A stretch of 64,000 nt of DNA from Bin87 sp034420475 (GTDB taxonomy: Bacteria > Chloroflexota > Dehalococcoidia > Lucifugimonadales > UBA3495): positions 1 through 64,000 of the forward strand of contig DAOULH010000038.1 of the NCBI GenBank assembly GCA_034420475.1, given 5' to 3'. Shown here piece by piece: positions 50,051 to 59,613 of this stretch. Numbering within the stretch: the stretch's first letter is position 1; every line of letters begins with the position of its first letter. A program made the position numbers and the translations under genes. The notes beneath the pieces were generated by a model, which saw only the letters and a program-made list of their open reading frames with translations, was not told where the DNA came from and searched no databases.

Positions 50051-50829
50051 TCACGGCGGTGGCGACGTGAGCGCTGTCCATGCGTTCTTTGATGAGGCCT
50101 TACGTCGCGTGTCCCCAACGGAAAGGTCGCTGACCACGCCGAAATGGTCCGACAGATTGCCATCCTCATGGACGTTGCTGACGGCGCCCAGGGACTCTGA
50201 GGCCAGGTCTCCGCTCAGGGCGATGTGGTCGATGGTTCGCCGTCCCTGGAAGCCCAGCCCTGTGGTGACAATGGACAGGTTGGGACCCAGAGCCGACTGG
50301 AGCGCGGCGCGAAGGCGGAGTTCGAACTGCGTTGCCCGCTCCGCTGGTTGAAATCGCCCACCACTACGAGGCGCGATTTTGGAGCTCGTTTCAACAACTC
50401 GGCAAGTCCAGTCAGATACTCCTCGTGGTCCCGCCACATCTTGCGGTTCCAGCGTGTATCCACACGGGAGCGGGAGTAGGGAAAGCAGACGCCGATGACC
50501 GTCACATCGCCGACGACGGTCTGGGTGACGCCTGACACAAATCGCCCGGGAGGGAGCGACGGGTGACCAACAGCGTCCACCGTACGCTAGGGTTCTCTGG
50601 ACCACAGCAGGTCCTTACGTCTGCACTCCTGTCTCTTGCGGCGTGTTTGCCCCAGTCGTCCTGAGTGCATACGGAGTGGCTGTGCCTGCGCAGTTTCAAG
50701 TGCTCGTTGTTCGTCTCGGTGAGACAGATGATGTCCGCAACCTGCTGGCTGATGCGCCGCTGCAAGTTCATCAGCTTTCCATTTCGGCGCGCCCCATTCG
50801 ACGTTCTAGTTCAGCAGTTTCACGGTCAT
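50051..50829 (-). pseudogene. Endonuclease/exonuclease/phosphatase-family gene, inactivated
   Basis: Pieces of an EEP fold appear in order on the minus strand but in different frames: MTVKLLN, a TAG stop, NVEWGAPKWKA; then QQVADIICLTETN; then RLVVVGDFNQRSG; and finally RTIDHIALSGDLAS and LSDHFGVVSDL. At least one nonsense change and two frameshifts break it. The order and motifs (E in LTET, DFN, SDH) are those of EEP nucleases. It is decayed. Confidence 0.7.
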
Positions 50830-51064
50830 GGAGTGTCGACCGAGCAGATTGTTGGACGATCATATCGGAATGGTGTTCGTTTGCATTGACCCCTTTTGCT
50901 TACGGGGGGATGGCATATGCGGGGGTTCCATTCTAATCATCTAAAGACCCCGTGGGGGCATCCGATCTTCTTGAAAGCAGGCGGCCCTTATGTGATAATT
51001 GACTTAATTCTTGCGAAGTTAGGATAATCCAGTCAGATTTGACGACATGCTCAGGAGGGCCAAA

Positions 51065-51962
51065 TTGACTACGGTTCGACTGGAACGCCCAGAGTTCATC
51101 GATATGAAAGGGCATCCCAATTTCAACGAGCGTTGGTTGCACGACCATCTCAAAAACGATCCCGGTTTACTCGGTAGGGGATTCGAGACCCTCGAGGCTC
51201 TGGACAGCGAACGACGACAGCCGGGGGCAGGCCGGTTGGACCTTTTGCTAGAAAATCCCGCTGATCGGACGCGATATGAGGTCGAGATTCAGCTCGGCGC
51301 AGTCGATGAGTCGCATATCGTCCGGACCATTGAATACTGGGACATAGAACGCCGCCGTTACCCTAAACGTGAGCATATCGCGGTAATCGTTGCAGAGGAC
51401 ATCACCAGTCGGTTTCTCAACGTGATTTCCCTTTTCAATGGCTCAATCCCGCTAATTGCCATACAGTTGAAGTGCGTCAAAGTCGGCGACGGTGTGATGT
51501 TAGTAGCCACCCGAGTCTTGGACGCTGTCCCTCCCGGGCACGGATGAAGACGATGGAGGGGAAGTCACGGACCGCGGGTATTGGGATCGTAAATCAACTG
51601 CAGCCGTGTTGCAGACGGTCGATAAACTTTTGGAGGCTGCTGGCGACATTCAACCTGGTGCAACCCTTAACTACACCAAGTTCTACATCGGCATACGGCC
51701 CGAAGGACAATCTCGGAATTTTTTGCTGATGTGGCCAACAAAAAACTATGTTCGAACCTATTTCAAGATGCCCCAAAGCGATGAGTTGGACGAATGGATG
51801 GAAAACCTAGGATTGAACTTTATCGACTATGACACCCATTACGGTGGACACTACCGGTTTCGTATCAATCACCATGATTTAACTGAACCTGCGCGGCACG
51901 AAAATGTACTGGCATTGATACGTAAAGCCCAGGACGCCACGCTCGGTCGGGTTTCCGCATGA
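51065..51962 (+). pseudogene. PD-(D/E)XK-like nuclease gene with a single frameshift
   Basis: The first frame gives a complete nuclease-like core: ERWLHDHLKNDPGLLGRGFE, GRLDLLLENPADRTRYEVEI (D and E-x-E) and SHIVRTIEYWDIERRRYPK, up to a TGA at 51545-51547. A frame shifted by one base then continues without a break (TDEDDGGEVTDRGYWDRKST) to TGA 51960-51962 and carries LNYTKFYIGIRPEGQS, the usual C-terminal half of these proteins. One lost or gained base near 51525-51540 explains it. The TTG at 51065 after AGGAGG is the probable start. It could also be a sequencing error or programmed frameshift. Confidence 0.65.
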
Positions 51963-52546
51963 TAAGTAGGTCATTCCGCCGGGCCTACCACTGCTACATG
52001 GCCACCTTGGCGTCGATTTAGGAGGAAGCACCTAACCGCGGCCGGTGGCCTGGTTCAAATACCAGTTCAGGTACCACAACCTCCCAAGCGTCGCTGCGCA
52101 GGCCCTGCTGGTACTCAGGCTCCGAGCGCTCCGTGTCCCAGGACACGACGGCCATCACCGCGGCACGTACGCAGCCGGCGCCAGCCGGGGCGGCGAAGTT
52201 GCGCGCCAGCTGGCCTACCATCATCCCATTGTCGTCCAGAAGTCCCAGCGGTCGGTATCCATCCCCGCCGGCAGACGATAGCCCGGCATTAGCCCAGCGA
52301 TGGCCTGGTGAACCGGATGGTCCGTATCCCGATATCTGGCGAAGCCCAGGAACGCGTCCTGGAGTTGGAAATCGGTGGCAGCGGAACGCCTTGTCGAGCA
52401 CCCCAGCCGCCGGAGATTAGAGCGCCGGCTATGCGCACACTGAGGACCAGGGCCTAAAGAACCGCATCCTCGGGATCCACCACGGCATCGTCTCCCACTT
52501 CACGATCCCCAGATCCGGCGCCGGCGCCGGCACGTGTGGTGGTTCT
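51963..52546. other. Region without a supported gene
   Basis: A minus-strand frame (52018-52401) has some protein-like stretches but no domain I recognise, and no ribosome site. It may be old coding debris. Nothing else is visible. Confidence 0.45.
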
Positions 52547-53638
52547 GTGCGTGCGTGGGATGTTACGCTGTCCGCCCGCGAGTTGAACAGCTGGCGGGGT
52601 TACTCTTGCACCAGAGGTTGGATCCGATTGCAGTATCAGACTAACGGTCGCCACGGTGAAGCGGCCGACATCGGGAAAAACGCGGTCCTCGTAACCGGCG
52701 CCGCCGGCTTTGGCGGATCGCATTTGGTCAGACAATTGCTGGCGCACGGGCACCGTGTTACCGGACTGGACATCGTGCCGCCGCTGCACGCGGGCCTGTT
52801 GCGCCGCGAACTCGAACACTCCGAGTTCCGCTACGTCTGGAAGAGCGTGCACGACATCCAGCCGGGCGACGTGGCGGGGCATCCGGTGGTGGCTCACCTG
52901 GCCGCGCAGGCGGACACGCCCATGGCCTTCGATTCGCCGCGGTACGCGGTGATGCAGAACATCGAGGGCACCGTGGCCCTGCTGGAGGCGGTGAGAAACG
53001 TCGGCGGAGTCCGGAAGATGCTCTTCGCCGGTTCCGGCAACGAGATCGGCCGCCCGCTGACGCTTCCCATTGACGAAAGCCACCCGCTGACGCCCCACAA
53101 CCCCTACGGGTTCTCCAAGGCGGCGGCCGAGTTGGCCGTGTGGGCATGGCGCCGGGCCTACGGAGTGCCCGCGGTTGTGCTCAGCACCGGCGTCGTCATT
53201 GGGCCGCAGATGCGACGGGAGGTCTTCATCTTCAAGTGGCTGTGGAACGCCATGCACGGGTTGCCCATCGTGGTGGAGGGCGGGCAACAGACCCGGGACC
53301 TGTCGTTCATCGACGACGTGATCAGCGCCTGGGTGCGGGCGATCCAGGCGCCGGAAGACGCGGTGGTGGGCGAGAAGTTCTTCGTGGGCAATGGGGAGGA
53401 GCGCACCGTCGCCGAATTGGCCGAGTGGTGCCGCGAGGCATCCGGCGCCGATGTGCCCATTGAATACGTCGATTACCGACCGGGGGAGGAGGGCCAGCGG
53501 GAGGCGTTCAGCGCCGAGAAAGCGGGGCGGGCGCTGGGCCACGCGCCTCGGGTATCCGCCAAAGAGGCGGTGCGACTAACCGCCGATTGGGTGCGAACCC
53601 TTGCCCAGGCCACGCCAGAGGAAGCGCAGCCGATCTGA
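52547..53638 (+). CDS. NAD-dependent epimerase/dehydratase
   Basis: An extended SDR-fold nucleotide-sugar enzyme: AVLVTGAAGFGGSHLVRQLL (NAD loop; usually GxxGxxG), VVAHLAAQADTPMAF, FAGSGNEIG in place of the usual active-site Ser strand, and the catalytic pair YGFSK. The C-terminal substrate domain is normal. The N-terminal 42 residues before the fold are not conserved-looking, so the real start may be later, for example near 52627. The gene is convergent with the histidine phosphatase gene and overlaps it by 63 bases. Confidence 0.82.
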   Translation: MRAWDVTLSARELNSWRGYSCTRGWIRLQYQTNGRHGEAADIGKNAVLVTGAAGFGGSHLVRQLLAHGHRVTGLDIVPPLHAGLLRRELEHSEFRYVWKSVHDIQPGDVAGHPVVAHLAAQADTPMAFDSPRYAVMQNIEGTVALLEAVRNVGGVRKMLFAGSGNEIGRPLTLPIDESHPLTPHNPYGFSKAAAELAVWAWRRAYGVPAVVLSTGVVIGPQMRREVFIFKWLWNAMHGLPIVVEGGQQTRDLSFIDDVISAWVRAIQAPEDAVVGEKFFVGNGEERTVAELAEWCREASGADVPIEYVDYRPGEEGQREAFSAEKAGRALGHAPRVSAKEAVRLTADWVRTLAQATPEEAQPI

Positions 53639-54244
53639 GTCGGGCCACGTCACCAGGGCATCCAGATAGCCGGGCCAGTGGAGGCCATCCACCGGCAATC
53701 CGTACAGGTATCCCACCAACACCGCCAGCACGGCGTCGTGGGTGACGAACACGCTGGCGCTGTCCGGCCCGTTCGGAGCCGCCGCCAGTTCCCGCAGCAA
53801 CAGCTTTGCGCCGGCTGATGTTGATCTCATCCCGCTGGGTGGTCGCTCATCCGCCAACTGCCGCCTCACGACTGCCTCTATCCCGATGTCCAGGAAGAGC
53901 CGGCCCACGAGTTCGGGTTCCGCCACGAAGGGGCCCGAGTCGCCCAGCAGTTGCGCCGGCACGGCGCCGGTTTTCCAGCCGGCGGCGGCGATGACGGCGT
54001 CGGCGGTCTGCATACAGCGGGGCAGCGGGCTGGACTTCACGACGCCCGCTGTCCGGGACGAAAGGCCCATCCCGAGACGACGAGCGGAATTCCGGCCGCG
54101 CCGGGTCAGGGAGACGTCGTTGCCGAAGGAGCCCGACGTGATCTCCTCACGCTCAGCGTGGCGGAGTACGAGAGCGATCGGAAGGCCGGCGGGAACCCTG
54201 TCCAGCAACGCCAGCGTGCGCGCCGCGCCGTCCGGTGGGGTCAT
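53576..54244 (-). CDS. Histidine phosphatase family protein
   Basis: The 222-residue protein has the branch-1 histidine phosphatase motifs: VLRHAEREE (phosphohistidine acceptor), SPLPRCMQTADAV, and the late SVFVTHDAVLAVL second catalytic His. It is the fourth gene of a minus-strand operon; its ATG overlaps the TGA of the methyltransferase (ATGA, 54241-54244). I start here because the upstream frame is only the shadow of that gene. It may remove a phosphate from a sugar or lipid intermediate made by the operon. Confidence 0.82.
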   Translation of the reverse strand: MTPPDGAARTLALLDRVPAGLPIALVLRHAEREEITSGSFGNDVSLTRRGRNSARRLGMGLSSRTAGVVKSSPLPRCMQTADAVIAAAGWKTGAVPAQLLGDSGPFVAEPELVGRLFLDIGIEAVVRRQLADERPPSGMRSTSAGAKLLLRELAAAPNGPDSASVFVTHDAVLAVLVGYLYGLPVDGLHWPGYLDALVTWPDSDRLRFLWRGLGKGSHPIGG

Positions 54245-55935
54245 ACTGCCCGGGCGGAGATGAGAGTGTTGACCGCGCCGGTGGGCCGGGCGTCGCAGAA
54301 CCGAAAGCCGGCATCGGCCAGCAGTTCCTGGAACTCCCGCAGCGTGCGTTCCCGGCCGCCGGTCATGACCAGCATGTTCAGGTCCAGCAGGCCGCCGGCG
54401 CCGGTGGTCTCGTCCAGCGTCATCTCCAGCACATAGAGGTCTCCCCCGACCGGCATGGCCTCCCGGGCCCGGGTCAGGATGCGGCGAGCATCGTCGTCCC
54501 CCCAGTCGTGAAGGACCCGGGCCAGAAACACCGCATTCGATTCCACCGGCCATTCCCCGAAGATGTCTCCGGCGACGAACGCGCAGCGCCCGGCCACGTC
54601 GCCCGGCGGTTCATAGAAACGGGCCACTTCAGGCCGGTCCATCACCGTGGCCCTCATGGTCGGGGCGGCCCTGAGCAGGGCAAAGGCCAGTTCTCCGGCG
54701 CCGCCGCCCGCATCGAGCACGGAGTCATGGGCGCCGAAGTCCCGGACCCGCGGCAGTTGGGCGTAATCGTGCCTGGCGTAGGTGGCGAAAGCACGGTGCG
54801 CAGCGGCCAGTTCATCGGGTCGCTCGGCCATCCGGCTGAAGAAGTCGTCAGCGGCGTCATCCCGTGCGGGCGTCCCGGTGCGCAGCGAATCCGCCAGACC
54901 ATGCCAGGCACGGGCGGACAGGTCGCCCCAGTGCCCGGCGGCGGCGCTCAGCGAGAGGACATGGTCGGATCGCAGATGCGCGCCCCTGGCGGTGGCGTGG
55001 TAAACCTGATCGGCATCGCGCCTCACCAGGGATAACTCCTGCAACGCCCGCAGCAGCCTCGCCCCGCAGAGCGGCGCCAGACCCAGCGCCCGCTCCACGT
55101 CGGCAGCCCCGGCCGGCAGCAGATCGAACACGCCCAACTCGGCCGCGGCGCGGATGGTTTGGGTCTTCCACACTCCCACCATGTCGCCGGAGAGGTTCTC
55201 CAGGGTAGACACCAACGGCCCCCGGAGTTCCGCGATTTCGCTGCCCTGCTCGTCGATGACGCTGAGGGAGCCGTCGTGTCCCTCCACCCGCGCCTGCCCG
55301 TTGTAGAAGGGTTCCACCGTTTTGAACCGCCGGTCGTACAGGCCTCGGCCGGCCAGGTCGACGTGGTGCCAGCCCCGGGCGTCGGCGGCGCGGGCATAGC
55401 CCTTGTGGAACACGTCCAGGTCGCGGAACCATTCGCCGTGCACGAGTATGCCGTTGCTGTCGATGTGCGTGTGGTCGCCGGCGTCGTTCTGCACCACGGC
55501 ATACCCGTCGCGGAAGTCGCCGGCGTAACGGTAGCGTTCCTGGTATGCCGGGTTTCCGTCAGCGCGGATGTGGAAGTAACGGCCGTCGGCGTCGCGAACG
55601 GGACAACGGTCCTCCTGGAAGTTGCCGCACCAGGCGTAGCGTTGGGCGTACAGCGGCGCGCCGTCGGCACGGATGTGGCGCCAACCGTCGGTCGAGTGAA
55701 CCGCGGCGATGCCCTCGTAGAAACCGAAGGTCCGGATGTGCCGCTCCTGGTAGGCGGCCTTCCCGTCGGCAGTGATGTGGTGGGCGCCGCTGGTGTCGAT
55801 GACGGGGGCCAGGCCGGGCGCGTGGAACTTCAGCACTTCGATGAAACGTCGTTCGTAGGCCGGAAGGCCAAGATGAACGTGATGGGTGCCGTCGTCGGAC
55901 ACTGCAAATTCCCGCCATCGGTCGGTCATGGTCAT
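54241..55935 (-). CDS. WG-like beta-repeat domain fused to SAM-dependent O-methyltransferase
   Basis: The 564-residue protein has two parts. About residues 15-220 contain six repeats of roughly 35 residues with the pattern HI.ADG.P.Y..RY...G.F...., like WG/KWG repeats. About 235-564 form an O-methyltransferase with an N-terminal winged-helix dimer region and motif I VLDAGGGAGELAFALL, then RVLHDWGDDDARRIL and VLEMTLDE as in plant-type COMTs. It overlaps the radical SAM gene by 4 bases. Small-molecule or sugar methylation is inferred; the repeat domain may bind substrate or protein. Confidence 0.85.
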   Translation of the reverse strand: MTMTDRWREFAVSDDGTHHVHLGLPAYERRFIEVLKFHAPGLAPVIDTSGAHHITADGKAAYQERHIRTFGFYEGIAAVHSTDGWRHIRADGAPLYAQRYAWCGNFQEDRCPVRDADGRYFHIRADGNPAYQERYRYAGDFRDGYAVVQNDAGDHTHIDSNGILVHGEWFRDLDVFHKGYARAADARGWHHVDLAGRGLYDRRFKTVEPFYNGQARVEGHDGSLSVIDEQGSEIAELRGPLVSTLENLSGDMVGVWKTQTIRAAAELGVFDLLPAGAADVERALGLAPLCGARLLRALQELSLVRRDADQVYHATARGAHLRSDHVLSLSAAAGHWGDLSARAWHGLADSLRTGTPARDDAADDFFSRMAERPDELAAAHRAFATYARHDYAQLPRVRDFGAHDSVLDAGGGAGELAFALLRAAPTMRATVMDRPEVARFYEPPGDVAGRCAFVAGDIFGEWPVESNAVFLARVLHDWGDDDARRILTRAREAMPVGGDLYVLEMTLDETTGAGGLLDLNMLVMTGGRERTLREFQELLADAGFRFCDARPTGAVNTLISARAV

Positions 55936-57005
55936 TGCGGCCTTCGCATATTGCAACTCTGACAGAGCGCCTTGGTCATATAAGCGGAGCGCAGGTTCCG
56001 GTACTCGGCGCTCTCCCAGATGTTGCGGAGGTTGCGGTCGTTGAGGTTTCCGAAGTCCCCCAGGCTCTTGCGCAGCGCGTCGGGGGCGCAGCAGGGGTTG
56101 AAGCGCCCGTCGGCTGCCACCCATGCCTCCCGTCCCAGGAACGGGCACTCCCCGCCCGGGGCGATGTCGCTGCCGTCGCTCTCGTCGAGTGGGAAGATGT
56201 TCTCCAGGAGCACCCTGCCGCCGTCGGGCAGCCGGCAGCGTTCCTCCGCCTCGTGGGCGGCCGACACCGTTGCGTTCCACCTGGCGATGGCATCCGGGTC
56301 CCGCCGCAGGGACTGTTCACGCATCTGCGACGCGTGCACCCACAGGTGATGCCCCTTCACGCGGTCGACGCCCAACCGGGCCGCCAGCTCCACCACGGCC
56401 GGTATCTCCCCGTGGTTGATTGCCATGAAGGTCAGCTGGAAGGTGACCCGGCACCGGTTGCCGCCCGCCCGGGCGTGCTCGTCGCGCACCGCGATGAACG
56501 TCCCCACGTTCTCCAGCACCCGCTCCCAGTTGGAGCCCAGCATCACCCGTTCCTGGGTCTCCCTGGTGGCCCCGTTCCAGGACACCTTGACGTCCGAGCC
56601 CACGGGCACGATGCGTTCGGCCCAGGCCCGGGCGCCCCGTTGCGGAAAGGTGCCGTTGGTGGTCAGGTTCAGCTTCACCCCGTACGCGGCGCACAGGTCG
56701 ATGATCTCGTCCATGTGGCGGTACAGCAGCGGCTCGCCCATGGTGGACGGTATGATCTCGCGCAATCCGTTGCCGGCCGCGTCGGCGATGACGCGCCGGA
56801 TCAGGTCGATGTCCATGCGGCGCCTGGGCAGCCCGGCGGCGCGTCGGTCCCGCTGCGTGCTGCTGTGGGGCGAGTGGTCCTCGCACATGATGCAGTGCAG
56901 GTTGCAGTCGTCCGGGTTGGTGTCGAAGGTGATGCGCCAGGGACCCTCAAAAGCGCCGTCGCCGGCAGCATCGTCGATTTCGACCGGTGTGCGTGCGGTG
57001 GTCAT
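55932..57005 (-). CDS. Radical SAM/SPASM-domain enzyme
   Basis: The 357-residue protein has the radical SAM cluster motif CNLHCIMC (Cys34, 38, 41) and a glycine-rich STMGEPLLY SAM site. A C-terminal SPASM-type cysteine set follows (GGECPFLGREAW, RFNPCCAPDA and ALCQSCNMRR) for one or two auxiliary [4Fe-4S] clusters. Such enzymes often modify peptides or sugars by radical chemistry. The ATG overlaps the GT4 stop and the TGA overlaps the methyltransferase start, so expression is tightly coupled. No short precursor-peptide gene is evident. Confidence 0.9.
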   Translation of the reverse strand: MTTARTPVEIDDAAGDGAFEGPWRITFDTNPDDCNLHCIMCEDHSPHSSTQRDRRAAGLPRRRMDIDLIRRVIADAAGNGLREIIPSTMGEPLLYRHMDEIIDLCAAYGVKLNLTTNGTFPQRGARAWAERIVPVGSDVKVSWNGATRETQERVMLGSNWERVLENVGTFIAVRDEHARAGGNRCRVTFQLTFMAINHGEIPAVVELAARLGVDRVKGHHLWVHASQMREQSLRRDPDAIARWNATVSAAHEAEERCRLPDGGRVLLENIFPLDESDGSDIAPGGECPFLGREAWVAADGRFNPCCAPDALRKSLGDFGNLNDRNLRNIWESAEYRNLRSAYMTKALCQSCNMRRPQ

Positions 57006-58312
57006 GGGTTTCCTCGCTGGGAAAGGAGGTCGGTGTAGATGCCCTCTATGGCGAACGCGTGCTCCGTCATGTCCGGCACGTTGCCGTCTCCCGATTGCAG
57101 GTAACCACGACGTCCCAATTGTCCGGCCCAGGCGGGCGCATCGACCAGGCGCTGCATCTGCTCTGCCAGGGACGCCGGGTCGCGGTGGGTGAACAGGAGC
57201 CCGTTCCGCTCGTGGTGCACATACTCGGCCATGCCGCCGTAGTCGGCGGTGATCACGGGCACGCCGGCCTGGAGCGCCTCGTGGATCACCAGGGGGGAGT
57301 TCTCGGCCCAGATTGACGGCACCACGATGGCGTCGCAGCGGTCGAACACGTCGGGGACGATGTCCTGGTTGCGGTACTCCGTCATCCACTCCACCCGGTC
57401 GCCGGCGTTGTTGCCCAGCGCCTCCGCCATTCGTTTCAGACCGGCCGTCTCGACGCCCCGGTCTCTGCCCCAGATCCGGAGCCTGGGTTCTCCGGTCAGT
57501 TGACCGAAGGCTTCGATAAGGTGGTTCACGCCCTTGGCGGGGATGTGGGTGCCGATGTAGCCGAAGGTGAAATTCTCGTGTGGGTTTCTCGCTCTGCCGG
57601 CCATCCGGTCGCGGTGGAAGCCGTAGTCCAGGTAGATCAGCTTGTCTTCGGGGATGCCGAAATCGTCCCGGAACCGGCCCAGCAGGTAACGGGCCGGCGC
57701 AAGGAACACGTCCACGGCGTCGCAGACCCGCCGGACGTGGGCCATGCGCCGGTTCACCCAGCCGGTCCAGTGGGCCGCGTCCAGTTCGAATTCCTCGTCG
57801 TCGTTGCCGAAGTAGCGGCGGTAGCAGCGCACGGCGCACTTGCAGTCATCCTGCCCGTCGCAGACCGGCCAGGGCTGCTGTCCCCGGTCCTCGTACATCT
57901 GGATGAACTGGCCGCGCGGACACATCAGCCAGTAGTCGTGGAGGGTGAACGCCACGGGTATGTCCCGCTGCCTGGCGGGGAAGACCAGCGACGTTGACAG
58001 GTGGTTCAGGTGCCCGACGTGCACCACGTCGGGTTGCAGTTCGTCAAGCAGACCCGCGAAGGCATCGTCCACTTCCCGGTGGCTGTAGCCGTCGCGGGCA
58101 CGGGCCATGTTGATCACGTGCAACGAGACCCGCGGGTCTGCTGGGTCTGTCTCGCGCTGCATCGAGTACTCGGGCAGGAAGGCGTTCTCCTGCCGGGTGA
58201 AGACATGGACCTCGTGGCGGTCCGCCAAGGCCTGGCACAGGCCCTGGGTGTACACCTCGGAGCCGGCGTTGTACCTCATGGGGTAGCCGTGGATGACCTG
58301 CAACACTTTCAT
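57002..58312 (-). CDS. GT4-family glycosyltransferase
   Basis: The 436-residue GT-B enzyme starts MKVLQVIHGYPMRYNAGSEV, the usual GT4 N-terminus with a Gly-rich loop. It has a Cys-rich insert (LMCPRGQFIQ...CDGQDDCKCAVRC), then FGYIGTHIPAKGVNHLIEAF and the donor-binding E-x7-E region around SIWAENSPLVIHEALQAGVPVI. It should transfer a nucleotide-sugar residue to a cell-surface or lipid acceptor. It is the first clear gene of the four-gene coupled operon. Confidence 0.9.
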   Translation of the reverse strand: MKVLQVIHGYPMRYNAGSEVYTQGLCQALADRHEVHVFTRQENAFLPEYSMQRETDPADPRVSLHVINMARARDGYSHREVDDAFAGLLDELQPDVVHVGHLNHLSTSLVFPARQRDIPVAFTLHDYWLMCPRGQFIQMYEDRGQQPWPVCDGQDDCKCAVRCYRRYFGNDDEEFELDAAHWTGWVNRRMAHVRRVCDAVDVFLAPARYLLGRFRDDFGIPEDKLIYLDYGFHRDRMAGRARNPHENFTFGYIGTHIPAKGVNHLIEAFGQLTGEPRLRIWGRDRGVETAGLKRMAEALGNNAGDRVEWMTEYRNQDIVPDVFDRCDAIVVPSIWAENSPLVIHEALQAGVPVITADYGGMAEYVHHERNGLLFTHRDPASLAEQMQRLVDAPAWAGQLGRRGYLQSGDGNVPDMTEHAFAIEGIYTDLLSQRGNP

Positions 58313-58329
58313 GGCTGACCGAACTGATC

Positions 58330-58554
58330 CTATTGTGTGGCGGGAACAAGGGCACGAATGATACCCCAAATCGCGGCCGGTACGCCGTTCGGATCGGTGC
58401 AGACTAGGAAGCCCGTGGTGGTGACGGGGACAACACGCGCGTCCATCGCCACGCCGTGGGACAACCGCCGCATCGCATCGGCAGTGGTTTGTCCCACGGG
58501 TGCATCGCGCATGTGCGTGCTGCGTTGGAGCCTGACCAGCAGCCGGGTCCACAT
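58330..58554 (-). CDS. Small hypothetical protein upstream of the GT4 operon
   Basis: A 74-residue basic frame (MWTRLLVRLQRSTHMRDAPV) ends 17 bases before the GT4 gene and has a GGAGG site 4 bases before its ATG. It could be the first gene of the operon, or a leader. I recognise no family; confidence is limited. Confidence 0.4.
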   Translation of the reverse strand: MWTRLLVRLQRSTHMRDAPVGQTTADAMRRLSHGVAMDARVVPVTTTGFLVCTDPNGVPAAIWGIIRALVPATQ

Positions 58555-58943
58555 ACGGCCTCCGGTCGATTGTAGCGAAACGAAAATGGTTAGGCCATTT
58601 GATTGCGCTGGATGTCCTGTGTTGACAGGTTTGATCCCCCGACCGGAGCGGACCACGGGTGTGTGCGCAAACATCCCCAACCCCGCGGGAGTTTACGTGA
58701 TCTGGGGTGTCCGCGACCTGTTGCCTGACTTGGAGGAGATCGTGCAGAGCCGCCGGGTTGCGGAGGCTCTGGGGATGGAGCGCATCGCCGGCGAGGTGCA
58801 TGCGGTGACCGACGGGTTGACCCGCCTGGAGAAGGTCGGGAAGGACGGTGTTGTTGACGGGGCGGATCAGACGGTTCCCGTCGGCGAGCCTCTCGCGAGT
58901 TTCGCGGCGGGTTGCACACGGCCGCGGCGAGGACGGCTGCCAG
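58555..58943. other. Region without a supported gene
   Basis: Both strands have open frames here, including a plus-strand stretch with DLLPDLEEIVQSRRVAEAL, but none has a ribosome site, a complete domain or a family I know. Confidence 0.4.
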
Positions 58944-59190
58944 CGCGGAGGGATAGGCGACCTCGACAGGGGCCGAAGGTTCGGAGACTTCCGAGTCGCA
59001 CAGGGAATAGACCCGATACTGGAGGGTTAGACCATCGTATTCTTCGGAGTACGAGCCGGAACCGACGCTTTCGGTGGCGGCCAGTGTTCTCCCGGCTCCC
59101 CAGGGGGTGTAGGTCTCGTCGGAGTTCAGTTCGCGCACCTCGGTTCTGTACCCGGTAACGAGCGACGTGCAATACGGGTCAATCCGTGCT
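58944..59190 (-). pseudogene. Fibronectin type III domain remnant
   Basis: On the minus strand SLVTGYRTEVRELNSDETY and YDGLTLQYRVYSLCDSEV are the C-terminal strands of an FN3 domain. No start, signal or preceding domains remain, and the frame then runs into non-protein-like sequence. It is a fragment of a lost surface protein; limits are approximate. Confidence 0.5.
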
Positions 59191-59324
59191 TACCAACCCG
59201 CACCAGCGGCCCGGCGTCGTGATTCCCGTCTCCGTGCGCTCAATGTCATCATTCGGGGCATTTTGCCACGGCGTCGTCTCACGTCGGCCCGTCCTGATTT
59301 TGATACAATGACCTGACATAAAAG

Positions 59325-59357
59325 TCGCCCGGCGGCTCTGACACAGCCGCCGGGCGA
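59325..59357 (-). terminator. Perfect 13-bp stem-loop, minus-strand terminator
   Basis: tcgcccggcggct (59325-59337) pairs with agccgccgggcga (59345-59357). On the minus strand it is followed by cttttat, so it can end transcripts from the LRR gene at 59614-60676. On the plus strand it sits 35 bases upstream of the small membrane protein gene. Confidence 0.7.
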
Positions 59358-59392
59358 TGGCCTTGTCCTACCCTACAGCAAAGGGAGTTGCT

Positions 59393-59548
59393 ATGGAACT
59401 GTTGGCCTCGTGGCCCTCGATTTGGGCCTGGATTTTGACACATCAATTTTGGTTTTTGGGCGTCCTGGCGATGGTGTTGCTTGCATCCTGCGCTATCGTC
59501 GCAAATCCCTTTAGCGGCAGATTCGGCGGTCGCCGGGGCGGTATCTAG
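59393..59548 (+). CDS. Small membrane protein (51 residues)
   Basis: MELLASWPSIWAWILTHQFW then a long hydrophobic helix (FLGVLAMVLLASCAIVANPF) and a basic Arg/Gly tail: one transmembrane segment with the tail probably cytoplasmic. A GGGAG ribosome site lies about 8 bases before the ATG at 59393. No family recognised. The composition and ribosome site support coding. Confidence 0.6.
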   Translation: MELLASWPSIWAWILTHQFWFLGVLAMVLLASCAIVANPFSGRFGGRRGGI

Positions 59549-59613
59549 ACGTTGCCACATCCGCACCAAGAGCGCAAGCGTCGCCAGAGACAGGCGATAA
59601 GGCGGCTTTACTC

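Noticed and set aside
49878..50081. Minus-strand 67-residue frame after the DppC gene
   Set aside because: Short, with no start signal and no conserved motif.
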